Assembly: GCA_945830595.1 (NCBI GenBank)
Contig: CALZZH010000034.1
Coordinates: forward strand, 1 to 16,192
DNA length: 16,192 nucleotides
Direction of reading: 5' to 3'
Source of the DNA: Avoscillospira sp945864925
GTDB lineage: Bacteria > Bacillota > Clostridia > Oscillospirales > Oscillospiraceae
Below the pieces are notes generated by a model. That model was given only the letters and a program-made list of their open reading frames with translations, was not told the DNA's origin and ran no database searches. Below are positions 7,394-14,577 of the stretch, one piece after another; position 1 is the first letter of the stretch; each line of letters starts with the position of its first letter. A program made the position numbers and the translations under genes.

Positions 7394-9208
7394 ATGACAT
7401 TCGAGCAATTAAAAGAGAAAGCAAGGAACCTGCCTCTGGCGCCTGGCGTATATCTGATGCAGAATAAGAGCAATCAGGTGATCTATGTTGGCAAAGCCAA
7501 GAAGCTCCGCAACCGGGTCAGCCAGTATTTTCAGGATTCTGCCTCCCATACGGCCAAGACCAGGATCATGGTATCCCAGATTGATCATTTTGACGTGATT
7601 GTGGCGGCGTCAGAGTTCGAAGCCCTGGTGCTGGAATGCTCTTTGATCAAGCGGCATATGCCCAAATACAACATTCTTCTGAAGGATGGGAAGGGTTATC
7701 CGTATTTACGCATCCCGATGGGGGAAGAATATCCAATGATGACCATGGTCAGCCGTGTTGCGGAGGATGGCGCGGACTACTATGGCCCTTTTGGCGGGCG
7801 ATATGTGACCCAGCAGGTGATTGATACGATCAGATTGACCTTCAAACTGCCGGGATGCAGCAAGCAGTTTCCCAGAGATGTGGGAAAGGAACGGCCATGT
7901 CTGAACTACCATATGAATAATTGCGATGGATGGTGCCAGCCTGGAAAAAGCCCTCAGGACTATCAGGCTGTGATGCGGCAAGTCAAGCTGGTTCTGGAGG
8001 GGAAGTACCAACAGGTTGCAGCGCAGCTGCGGTCGGAAATGGAGACTGCTGCGGAAAACCTGGAGTTTGAGCGGGCAGCTTCCCTCCGTGACCGCCTGCT
8101 GGCCATAGAGAATCTGGGGAAGAAACAGCTGGTGACAGCGGGAACCATGGCGCATACGGATGTCATTGGGTTTTATCAGAATGAGGCAAAGGCCTGCTTT
8201 GTGGTTCTTCACTATGTGGAAGGAAATTTACTGGACAAAGAGTATGAGCTGGTGCCCGTGATGGAGTCGGTGGAAGAGGCGGTTTCAGCGCTGGTGAAGC
8301 AGTATTACCTGGCCAGAAACTGTGCGCCCAAGGAAGTTCTGCTGCCCTGTGAAATGGAGGATGCCCAGTTGTTTTCCGATCTGCTGCTGCAGAATTTGGG
8401 CAAGCGTGTGCACATTCGGCGGCCCCAACGGGGTGACGGCGTCCGTTTGGTGGAACTGGCCAATAAAAATGCCTTGGAAGAGGCGGAGCGCGTAACCTCC
8501 AAGGAGGAACGCAATACCGGAACACTGGGCCTGCTGCAGGCCATGTTGGGCCTTCCGGAAACGCCCCTGCGCATGGAGTCTTATGACATTTCCAATACGG
8601 CGGGCACCGACATTGTGGCATCGATGGTGGTCTTTTCAGACGGGAAACCCTTGAAGCGGGATTATAAGCGGTTCCAGATCCGCGGTTTGGCAGGACAGGA
8701 CGATTATGCTTCTATGTATCAGGTTATTACCAGACGCTTTATACATTACCGCGACCAGGACAAGGGATTTGCAGAGAGGCCGGACTTGCTGCTGATTGAT
8801 GGCGGCGTCGTGCATGCACAGACAGCGGAAAAGGCACTGCTGGAGTTGGGACTCAGCTTTCCGGTCTACGGTATGGTCAAGGACAATCGGCACAGGACCC
8901 GCGCCCTGGTGACAGCTGCCGGAGAAGAAATTGGCATCCAGACCGTACCTGCGGTCTTTGCGCTGATCGGACAGATACAAGAGGAGACGCACCGGTTTGC
9001 GATCACTTATCACCAGCAGCTGCGAAGCAAGCGCCTGCGGGAATCAGTGCTGGATCAGATCCCGGGAATCGGAAGTGTTCGAAAAAAGCAGCTTTTGACG
9101 CATTTCAAATCGATACCTGCCATTGAAAAGGCGTCGGTTTCTGATTTGGAGCAGGTATTGCCGTCCAGACAGGCGCAGGCAGTCTATGACTATTTTCATC
9201 GGGAGTAA
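7394..9208 (+). CDS. uvrC: Excinuclease ABC subunit UvrC
   Basis: Nuclease subunit of nucleotide excision repair that makes both incisions around a lesion on UvrB-bound DNA. It has 604 residues, standard. The GIY-YIG domain at the N-terminus shows GVY (18-20) and YVGKAKKLRNR (31-41). Cys155, Cys169, Cys177 and Cys181 match the four-cysteine [4Fe-4S] set described for UvrC. A UVR-type UvrB-binding helix pair lies at about 203-238. The RNase H-like endonuclease domain has the Asp-Asp-His catalytic set at Asp398 (YDISN), Asp469 (LLIDGG) and His500 (DNRHRT). The helix-hairpin-helix region begins around 553 (LDQIPGIG). The ribosome site is a G-rich GGGGGGTGGG just before the ATG. No promoter is visible between the preceding terminator and this gene. 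The rsmD ribosome site overlaps its stop. Confidence 0.98.
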   Translation: MTFEQLKEKARNLPLAPGVYLMQNKSNQVIYVGKAKKLRNRVSQYFQDSASHTAKTRIMVSQIDHFDVIVAASEFEALVLECSLIKRHMPKYNILLKDGKGYPYLRIPMGEEYPMMTMVSRVAEDGADYYGPFGGRYVTQQVIDTIRLTFKLPGCSKQFPRDVGKERPCLNYHMNNCDGWCQPGKSPQDYQAVMRQVKLVLEGKYQQVAAQLRSEMETAAENLEFERAASLRDRLLAIENLGKKQLVTAGTMAHTDVIGFYQNEAKACFVVLHYVEGNLLDKEYELVPVMESVEEAVSALVKQYYLARNCAPKEVLLPCEMEDAQLFSDLLLQNLGKRVHIRRPQRGDGVRLVELANKNALEEAERVTSKEERNTGTLGLLQAMLGLPETPLRMESYDISNTAGTDIVASMVVFSDGKPLKRDYKRFQIRGLAGQDDYASMYQVITRRFIHYRDQDKGFAERPDLLLIDGGVVHAQTAEKALLELGLSFPVYGMVKDNRHRTRALVTAAGEEIGIQTVPAVFALIGQIQEETHRFAITYHQQLRSKRLRESVLDQIPGIGSVRKKQLLTHFKSIPAIEKASVSDLEQVLPSRQAQAVYDYFHRE

Positions 9209-9221
9209 GGAGAAACATGCC

Positions 9222-9776
9222 GTGAGAGTGATTAGTGGAACAGCACGGGGAACCCGTCTGAAAACACCGGAGGGCCTTTTGACGCGGCCCACCACAGACC
9301 GGGTAAAAGAGGCGGTTTTTTCTATCATACAATTTGAAATTGAGGGCAGACGTTTCCTGGATTTGTTTGCCGGCAGCGGTCAGATGGGCATTGAAGCCCT
9401 GAGCCGCGGCGCTTCCCGCGCAGTCTTTGTGGATGGGCGGCGGGAGGCCTGCAGCTTGGTGCAGGAGAACCTGAAACGAACCAAGCTTGCCCAACAGGCG
9501 CAGGTGGTCCAATCGGATTATTTATCCTATTTGGACCGGTGCCGGGAAACCTTCGATCTGGTTTTTCTGGACCCTCCTTATGCGGAAGAATTTTTGGAAA
9601 ATTCCTTAAAAAGGATATCGGAAATTGACATTTTATCTGACCATGGTATAATAATCTGTGAAAGACCTGCAGAAAAGCAGTTAGACTTTGCAATTCCCGG
9701 GCTGCAGCGGGGAAAGGATTACCGCTACGGAAAAACGTGGATTACGCTCTTCCGGAAGGCGGCCGCACCAGTATGA
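9222..9776 (+). CDS. rsmD: 16S rRNA (guanine966-N2)-methyltransferase RsmD
   Basis: SAM-dependent methyltransferase that modifies G966 of 16S rRNA (E. coli numbering). I place the start at the GTG at 9222, giving 184 residues beginning MRVISGTARG, the family's usual N-terminus. AAGGAG at 9207-9212 is nine bases upstream. Longer in-frame readings from 9123 would run inside uvrC and add unrelated residues. The SAM-binding motif DLFAGSG is at 47-53 and the catalytic DPPY at 117-120. A competing ATG at 9217 is out of frame and stops after two codons. The last four bases (ATGA) overlap the coaD start. The rsmD-coaD pairing is very common in bacteria. Confidence 0.95.
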   Translation: MRVISGTARGTRLKTPEGLLTRPTTDRVKEAVFSIIQFEIEGRRFLDLFAGSGQMGIEALSRGASRAVFVDGRREACSLVQENLKRTKLAQQAQVVQSDYLSYLDRCRETFDLVFLDPPYAEEFLENSLKRISEIDILSDHGIIICERPAEKQLDFAIPGLQRGKDYRYGKTWITLFRKAAAPV

Positions 9777-10258
9777 GCATTGCAGTTTATCCCGGCAGCT
9801 TTGATCCGGTAACCAAGGGGCATTTGAATATCATCGCCCGCGCTGCCAAAAGTTTTGACCGCCTGATCGTCTGCGTGATGGTCAATTCGGACAAGCACCC
9901 CATGTTTACCCTGGAGGAACGGGTGGAGATGCTCCGCCGCGTGACCGCGGGAATGGATAATGTGGAGGTGGACTACTCGGATATCCTGCTGGCAGAATAT
10001 GCCCGTTCCCGGGGTGCGCATGTGATTGTCAAGGGCCTGCGGGTTATTTCCGATTTTGAGCGGGAATTCCAGATGGCTATTATCAACCACAAGCTGAATC
10101 CGGAGCTGGATACCATGTTTTTAACGGCAGAGCATCAGTTTATGTATTTAAGCTCCAGCATTGTCAAGGAAATGGGCCGTTATCAGGCGGATCTGGAAGA
10201 TTTTCTGCCGGAGGAGATCATCCCGGACTTTCTGGCCAGAATTCATAACACAAACTAG
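9773..10258 (+). CDS. coaD: Phosphopantetheine adenylyltransferase CoaD
   Basis: Transfers AMP from ATP to 4'-phosphopantetheine to form dephospho-CoA, the penultimate step of CoA synthesis; cytoplasmic. With the ATG at 9773 it has 161 residues, the family norm, and starts MSIAVYPGSFDP. An in-frame upstream start at 9737 would add 12 residues read through the end of rsmD and is unlikely. The nucleotidyltransferase TKGH motif (T/HxGH) is at 14-17, KGLR at 87-90 and the SSSIVKE motif at 127-133. The start overlaps the rsmD stop as ATGA, giving tight translational coupling. The stop overlaps the ribosome site of the next gene. Confidence 0.97.
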   Translation: MSIAVYPGSFDPVTKGHLNIIARAAKSFDRLIVCVMVNSDKHPMFTLEERVEMLRRVTAGMDNVEVDYSDILLAEYARSRGAHVIVKGLRVISDFEREFQMAIINHKLNPELDTMFLTAEHQFMYLSSSIVKEMGRYQADLEDFLPEEIIPDFLARIHNTN

Positions 10259-10272
10259 GGAGGACTATCGTT

Positions 10273-10770
10273 ATGGCTAACAGCATTGAAGAAATCATCA
10301 CAACTCTATATGAAATGGTGCAGGACGCCTGGAGCCTTCCTCTGGGTGCGGAGAAGTGCGTGCTGGAGCGCGACAAGGTGCTGGATCTGCTGGATGAAAT
10401 CAGCAATCAGCTGCCCGGCGAACTGAAGCAGGCCAAGACCATTGTGGAAAGCCGCAATGAAGTGATCACCAATGCCAAGCGTGAGGCAGAGAGCATTCTC
10501 AAGCAGGCCGAGCAGCGTGCCCGCCAGCTCATGTCTCAGGAAGAGGTCTATAAGCAGGCGGAGCAGGAAGCAGACAACATGATCAAGTCCGCGCAGCAGA
10601 AGATCAAGGAGCTGAAGGCCGCTACCAACGACTATGTGGACGATGCCCTGCGCCGCACGGAGGATTCCATTGCTACGGCCCTCAACGAAATCAAGGCGTC
10701 CCGGTCTTCCTTCATGGCGCTGACCGGCAACCAGCCCAAGCAGCCGTCTCCCATCATTGAGGATATCTGA
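10273..10770 (+). CDS. Uncharacterised soluble coiled-coil protein
   Basis: A 165-residue protein I do not recognise as a named family. It has no signal peptide or membrane segment. Residues about 30-45 read like a short amphipathic helix. Residues about 50-145 are Glu/Lys/Gln/Ala-rich with heptad-like spacing, as in KREAESILKQAEQRARQL, predicting a long coiled coil. The tail (150-165) is proline-containing and probably flexible. The composition is reminiscent of DivIVA-type or F0 b-subunit-like helices, and automatic pipelines could label it so, but nothing specific supports either. AGGGAGG at 10257-10263, overlapping the coaD stop, is nine bases before the ATG, so it should be coexpressed with coaD. 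The codon choice is strongly biased to G/C-ending codons, like valS, which suggests steady expression. Confidence 0.8.
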   Translation: MANSIEEIITTLYEMVQDAWSLPLGAEKCVLERDKVLDLLDEISNQLPGELKQAKTIVESRNEVITNAKREAESILKQAEQRARQLMSQEEVYKQAEQEADNMIKSAQQKIKELKAATNDYVDDALRRTEDSIATALNEIKASRSSFMALTGNQPKQPSPIIEDI

Positions 10771-10776
10771 TTTTCG

Positions 10777-10805
10777 TTGACAAATTGAGGTTTGTCGTGT
10801 ATCAT
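10777..10805 (+). promoter_or_regulatory. Sigma-A-type promoter for the valS leader
   Basis: A perfect TTGACA at 10777-10782, a 17-base spacer and TATCAT at 10800-10805 (five of six). It begins six bases after the preceding stop codon and should start transcription near 10812, just ahead of the T-box stem I. Confidence 0.85.
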
Positions 10806-10811
10806 CTTACA

Positions 10812-11039
10812 AGGAAACGCGAAGAAAAGGAGCAGTACGTCCAAAAGCAGCCCAGAGAGAAGGCGGTTGGTGCAAGCCTTTGCTGAGAATGGACGGAAGT
10901 CGCCTTGGAGCGGCCGGCTGAACCAGCAGTAAGCCGGACGGGCCCTCCCGATACAGAGGCAAGAGTGCCCGCATTGCGGGAATTCAGGTGGTACCACGGA
11001 GAGATTCCGCCCTGAGCCATTCGGCTCGGGGCGTTTTTT
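10812..11039 (+). promoter_or_regulatory. T-box leader (tRNA-Val sensing) controlling valS
   Basis: This fills most of the 305-base gap before valS. Stem I can be built from AAGG 10827-10830 with CCTT 10903-10906, CGTCC 10838-10842 with GGACG 10891-10895, AGCA 10846-10849 with TGCT 10881-10884, and AAGGC 10860-10864 with GCCTT 10876-10880 under the apical loop GGTTGGTGCAAGCC. The specifier loop has AGTA opposite GAA, and the next triplet is GTC at 10899-10901, a valine codon. The T-box sequence GGTGGTACCACGG lies at 10987-10999. The antiterminator can form from CAGG 10985-10988 with CCTG 11011-11014 and CGGA 10997-11000 with TCCG 11006-11009, competing with the terminator. Uncharged tRNA-Val should allow read-through into valS. 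Confidence 0.95.
11008..11039 (+). terminator. T-box attenuator terminator
   Basis: An 11-bp G/C-rich stem pairs 11008-11018 with 11023-11033 (one T-G pair), closes a four-base ATTC loop and is followed by six T residues (11034-11039). Its 5' arm is shared with the antiterminator, as expected for a T-box that acts on transcription. Confidence 0.93.
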
Positions 11040-11075
11040 ATATGTTGATTACCATTGAAAATAGGAGTGAATAGA

Positions 11076-13715
11076 ATGGCAAGAGAGCTGCCGAAGGTGT
11101 ACGATCCCAAGATCGTAGAGGATGAGATTTATCAGATGTGGATGGACAACGACTGTTTCAAGGCGGAGCCGGATCCAAAGAAAAAGCCGTTTTCCATTGT
11201 GATGCCCCCTCCCAACGTCACCGGCCAGCTGCATATGGGCCACGCCATGGACTGCACCCTGCAGGACATTCTGATCCGCTTCAAGCGGATGCAGGGCTAC
11301 GCCGCCCTGTGGCTGCCCGGTACGGACCACGCTGGAATTGCCACCCAGATCAAGGTGGAGGAGGAGCTGCGCAAGAAGGAGGGCCTGACCCGCTATGACC
11401 TGGGCCGCGAAAAGTTCCTGGAGCGCGTTTGGGACTGGAAGCGCCAGTATGGCAACCGGATTGTGGAGCAGCAGAAGAAGCTGGGCGCGTCCTGCGACTG
11501 GAGCCGTGCCAGGTTCACCATGGACGAGGGTCTGAGCAAGGCCGTCCGCCATGTCTTTGTGCAGATGTACAACAAGGGCCTGATTTATAAGGGATCCCGT
11601 ATCGTCAACTGGTGCCCCCATTGCATCACGGCACTGTCTGACGCCGAGGTGGAGTACAAGGACAAGCCCGGCTATCTGTGGCACATCAAGTATCCCATCG
11701 TGGGGGAGGAGGGCCGCTATATCGTGGTGGCCACCACCCGGCCGGAGACCATGCTGGGCGATTCCGGCGTGGCAGTCAACCCCAACGACGCCCGCTATCA
11801 GGATCTGGTGGGCAAGAAGTGCCTGCTGCCGCTGATGAACCGCGAAATTCCCATTGTGGCCGACGAATACTGCGATATGGAATTCGGTACCGGCTGCGTG
11901 AAGATGACCCCTGCCCACGACCCCAACGACTTTGAAGTGGGCCTGCGGCACAATCTGGAGATGATCCGTGTTCTCGATGACAGCGGCAGGATCAATGAAC
12001 TGGGCGGCAAGTATCAGGGCCTGGATCGCTATGAGGCCCGCAAGGTCATTGTGGAGGATCTGAAGCAGCTGGGCCTGCTGGAAAAGATTGAAGAGCATCA
12101 GCACAATGTGGGTACCTGCTATCGCTGCGGCAATGATGTGGAGCCCATCGTTTCTGCCCAGTGGTTTGTGAAAATGGGACCCATGATTGAGGAAGCCATC
12201 CGTGTGGTCCGCGACGGTGAGACCCGGTTTGTTCCGGAGCGCTTCACCAAGAACTATATCAACTGGATGGAAAACCTCCATGACTGGTGCATCTCCCGCC
12301 AGCTTTGGTGGGGCCATCAGATTCCCGTGTGGTACTGCGCCGACTGCGGCAAGATGACTGTGGCAGAGACGGATCCCACCTGCTGCGAGCACTGCGGCAG
12401 CACCCACATCGAACGGGATCCCGACGTCATGGATACCTGGTTCTCCTCCGCCCTGTGGCCCTTCTCCACCATGGGCTGGCCGGACAAAACCGAGGATCTG
12501 GACTATTTCTATCCTACCAGCGTGCTGGTCACAGGCTATGATATTATTACGTTCTGGGTTTCCAGAATGATCTTCTCCGGCTGCGAGCATACCGGAAAGG
12601 CCCCCTTCAGCACCGTCTTTATTCACGGTCTGGTTCGGGACGACAAGGGCCGCAAGATGTCCAAGTCCCTGGGCAATGGTATTGACCCCCTGGAAATGGC
12701 GGAGAAGTACGGCGCTGATGCGCTGCGCTTCAACCTGATCACCGGCAACAGCCCCGGCAATGACATGCGCTTCTATGTGGAGAAATGTGAAGCCATGCGG
12801 AATTTTGCCAACAAGATCTGGAACGCCAGCCGCTATGTCATGATGAACATGACAATTGAGGAGAACAAGCTGCCTGACGAGAGCCAGCTGGAGATCGAGG
12901 ATAAGTGGATTCTGTCCAAGCTCAATGACCTGATTCAGGAAGTTACCGAGAACCTGGACAGCTACGAGCTGGGCGTGGCATCTGCCAAGGTCTATGATTT
13001 CATCTGGGACAACTACTGCGACTGGTATATCGAGTTGACCAAGGCTCGCCTGTACGGTGAGAACGAGCAGAGCAAGCTGGTGGCCCAGCAGGTGTTGGTC
13101 TATGTGCTGGATCAGTTCCTGCGGCTGCTGCATCCCTTCATGCCCTTCATCACGGAGGAAATCTGGCAGGCCATTCCCCACGAGGGCAAGTTCCTCATGA
13201 CGTCTGACTGGCCGGTTTACCGGGAGGAACTGAGCTTCCGTGCCGAAGAAGCCGCCATGGAAAGTGTCATGAACGCCATTCGCGCCGTGCGGAACCGCCG
13301 CGCCGACCTGAACGTGCCGCCCTCCCGGAAGTCCACCCTGTATGTGGTGACGGAAAAAACCGACATTTTCAACCAGGGTGCCGGCTTCATCACCCGTCTG
13401 GCCTACGCCAGTGAGCTGATCGTCTCCGATCAGGCACCTGCTGGCCATGAGGACATGGTTTCCGCTGTCACCAGCGACGCTGCCGTGTATATGCCTATGA
13501 ACGAGCTGGTGGACGTGGAAAAAGAGTTGGCCCGTCTGGCGAAGGAGATTGAAAAGGCGGAGAAGAATATCGCCGGCCTGAAGGGCAAGCTGATCAACCA
13601 GAACTTCGTCTCCCGTGCACCGGAAAATGTTGTGAACGCCGAGCGCGAGAAGCTGACCAAAGCAGAAAACCTGCTGCAGCAGTTGAAAGAAAGCGAAGCC
13701 AGACTGAAAAAGTAA
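11076..13715 (+). CDS. valS: Valyl-tRNA synthetase
   Basis: Class I aminoacyl-tRNA synthetase that charges tRNA-Val. Starting at the ATG at 11076 it has 879 residues, normal for the bacterial enzyme. AGGAG at 11063-11067 is eight bases upstream. A TTG at 11055 would place the ribosome site inside the gene and is rejected. The PPPNVTG block and HMGH (HIGH motif) are at 44-56, and KMSKS at 527-531. The editing CP1 domain lies between and includes the ATTRPETMLGDSGVAV stretch. Zinc-finger-like cysteines occur at 180/183 and at 421/424 with 437/440. The C-terminal tail (about 810-879) is the tRNA-binding coiled coil typical of ValRS. It is regulated by the upstream Val T-box and is followed by a strong terminator. 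Confidence 0.98.
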   Translation: MARELPKVYDPKIVEDEIYQMWMDNDCFKAEPDPKKKPFSIVMPPPNVTGQLHMGHAMDCTLQDILIRFKRMQGYAALWLPGTDHAGIATQIKVEEELRKKEGLTRYDLGREKFLERVWDWKRQYGNRIVEQQKKLGASCDWSRARFTMDEGLSKAVRHVFVQMYNKGLIYKGSRIVNWCPHCITALSDAEVEYKDKPGYLWHIKYPIVGEEGRYIVVATTRPETMLGDSGVAVNPNDARYQDLVGKKCLLPLMNREIPIVADEYCDMEFGTGCVKMTPAHDPNDFEVGLRHNLEMIRVLDDSGRINELGGKYQGLDRYEARKVIVEDLKQLGLLEKIEEHQHNVGTCYRCGNDVEPIVSAQWFVKMGPMIEEAIRVVRDGETRFVPERFTKNYINWMENLHDWCISRQLWWGHQIPVWYCADCGKMTVAETDPTCCEHCGSTHIERDPDVMDTWFSSALWPFSTMGWPDKTEDLDYFYPTSVLVTGYDIITFWVSRMIFSGCEHTGKAPFSTVFIHGLVRDDKGRKMSKSLGNGIDPLEMAEKYGADALRFNLITGNSPGNDMRFYVEKCEAMRNFANKIWNASRYVMMNMTIEENKLPDESQLEIEDKWILSKLNDLIQEVTENLDSYELGVASAKVYDFIWDNYCDWYIELTKARLYGENEQSKLVAQQVLVYVLDQFLRLLHPFMPFITEEIWQAIPHEGKFLMTSDWPVYREELSFRAEEAAMESVMNAIRAVRNRRADLNVPPSRKSTLYVVTEKTDIFNQGAGFITRLAYASELIVSDQAPAGHEDMVSAVTSDAAVYMPMNELVDVEKELARLAKEIEKAEKNIAGLKGKLINQNFVSRAPENVVNAEREKLTKAENLLQQLKESEARLKK

Positions 13716-13727
13716 ACCCTGCGCTTC

Positions 13728-13761
13728 TTCGACGGGAAAACTCCCGGAGATTTCCTATAAT
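13728..13761 (+). promoter_or_regulatory. Candidate promoter for the spoIIA operon with a Spo0A-box-like site
   Basis: A perfect TATAAT is present at 13756-13761. At the usual -35 distance there is no good TTGACA match. Instead, TTCGAC at 13728-13733 (GTCGAA on the other strand, the core of the Spo0A box) lies 22 bases upstream of the TATAAT. I found no convincing sigma-H match. The downstream genes are the sporulation switch, so a Spo0A-activated promoter is reasonable, but both elements are short and could be chance. Confidence 0.35.
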
Positions 13762-13800
13762 AGAGGTCATGGAAACATCGTTTCCATGACCTCTATTTTT
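13759..13800 (+). terminator. Intrinsic terminator after valS
   Basis: A perfect 18-bp stem pairs 13759-13776 with 13780-13797 around a three-base ATC loop, with T residues through 13800 and again at 13802-13804. It ends only a few bases before the spoIIAA ribosome site, separating valS transcription from the sporulation operon. The 5' side has no matching A run, so it looks one-directional. Confidence 0.92.
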
Positions 13801-13817
13801 CTTTAGGAGGAATGATT

Positions 13818-14147
13818 GTGCAAATGACAAGCTTCCTGCAGGACAAGCAGCTGACCATTGCCCTCAGCGGAGAAATTGATCATCACGGCGCCAGAAGTGT
13901 TCTGCGGATGATTGCAGATAAGATTGACCAATACATGCCGGTGCTGTGTATTCTGGACTTCAAAGGAGTCACCTTTATGGATTCCAGCGGGATCGCCATT
14001 GTGATCCATACATATCGCCGCATGTGCGAGCTGCAGGGTACCTTGCGCCTCAAACGTGTGCCGCCGCAGCCCATGAAAGTGCTGCTGGCCGCGGGAATGG
14101 ACCGAATTATTTCGATAGAAGGGAGAGAGCCTGTACATGAAATGTGA
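13818..14147 (+). CDS. spoIIAA: Anti-sigma F factor antagonist SpoIIAA
   Basis: STAS-domain anti-anti-sigma factor. When unphosphorylated it binds SpoIIAB and frees sigma F in the forespore. I choose the GTG at 13818 (109 residues) because AGGAGG at 13805-13810 is seven bases upstream; the ATG at 13812 is only one base from it, and an ATG at 13824 remains possible. The ELDHH-like motif is present as GEIDHHGA (18-25). The phosphorylation site lies in FMDSSGIA (53-60), where Ser56 corresponds to Bacillus Ser58. The last 11 bases overlap spoIIAB, as is usual for this operon. The start is downstream of the valS terminator, so the operon needs its own promoter. Confidence 0.95.
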   Translation: MQMTSFLQDKQLTIALSGEIDHHGARSVLRMIADKIDQYMPVLCILDFKGVTFMDSSGIAIVIHTYRRMCELQGTLRLKRVPPQPMKVLLAAGMDRIISIEGREPVHEM

Positions 14148-14577
14148 AAACCAAATGACTCTGGAGTTTCCAAGCAAGTCTGTCAACGAGGCCTTTGCGC
14201 GGTCTGCAGTGGCCTGCTTTGCTGCGCAGCTGGACCCGACGTTGGAGGAACTGGGGGACATAAAAACCGCTGTCTCAGAAGCAGTGACCAACTGCATTGT
14301 CCATGGTTATCCGGATTCCATTGGGAAAATCACGATTCGCTGTCGAATCATGGAGAATCAAACATTGGATATTGTCATTCGGGATAAAGGCTGCGGAATA
14401 GCAGACGTTGCCCAAGCCAGGACCCCCATGTTCACCACCGGCGGGGAGGAACGGAGCGGCATGGGCTTTACCATTATGGAAAGCTTCATGCATGAACTAA
14501 AGGTTACATCCCAGCCTGGGCGGGGAACCACGGTACATATGAAACGGCGGATTATGAAACGGGGCGGAAAGGCTTGA
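14137..14577 (+). CDS. spoIIAB: Anti-sigma F factor / serine kinase SpoIIAB
   Basis: GHKL-fold protein that holds sigma F inactive before polar septation and phosphorylates SpoIIAA on serine. It has 146 residues, normal for the family. The N box contains Glu48 and Asn52 (SEAVTNCIVHGYPD). The G1 box is DKGCG (83-87), and the ATP-lid region ends in RSGMGFTIM (106-114), with the G2-like SGMG. The start overlaps spoIIAA by 11 bases, and the stop TGA overlaps the TTG start of sigF by three bases, so the three proteins should be made in coupled amounts, matching a partner-switch module. Confidence 0.97.
   Translation: MKCENQMTLEFPSKSVNEAFARSAVACFAAQLDPTLEELGDIKTAVSEAVTNCIVHGYPDSIGKITIRCRIMENQTLDIVIRDKGCGIADVAQARTPMFTTGGEERSGMGFTIMESFMHELKVTSQPGRGTTVHMKRRIMKRGGKA

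Noticed and set aside
9123..9221. N-terminal extension of RsmD from 9123
   Set aside because: These codons overlap the end of uvrC out of frame and are not RsmD-like; the GTG at 9222 has a proper ribosome site and the conserved N-terminus.
11055..11075. TTG start for valS at 11055
   Set aside because: It would place the AGGAG ribosome site inside the coding region; the ATG at 11076 has ideal spacing and the usual ValRS N-terminus.
11049..13448. A 799-codon open frame on the minus strand across valS
   Set aside because: It is a shadow of the G/C-ending codons of valS; the + strand frame has every ValRS motif, and the antisense product has the low-complexity His/Leu/Gly composition typical of such shadows.
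13733..13746. Small inverted repeat CGGGA/TCCCG as an operator
   Set aside because: Five base pairs with a four-base loop is easily met by chance and matches no operator I know; the stronger hairpin just downstream explains termination.
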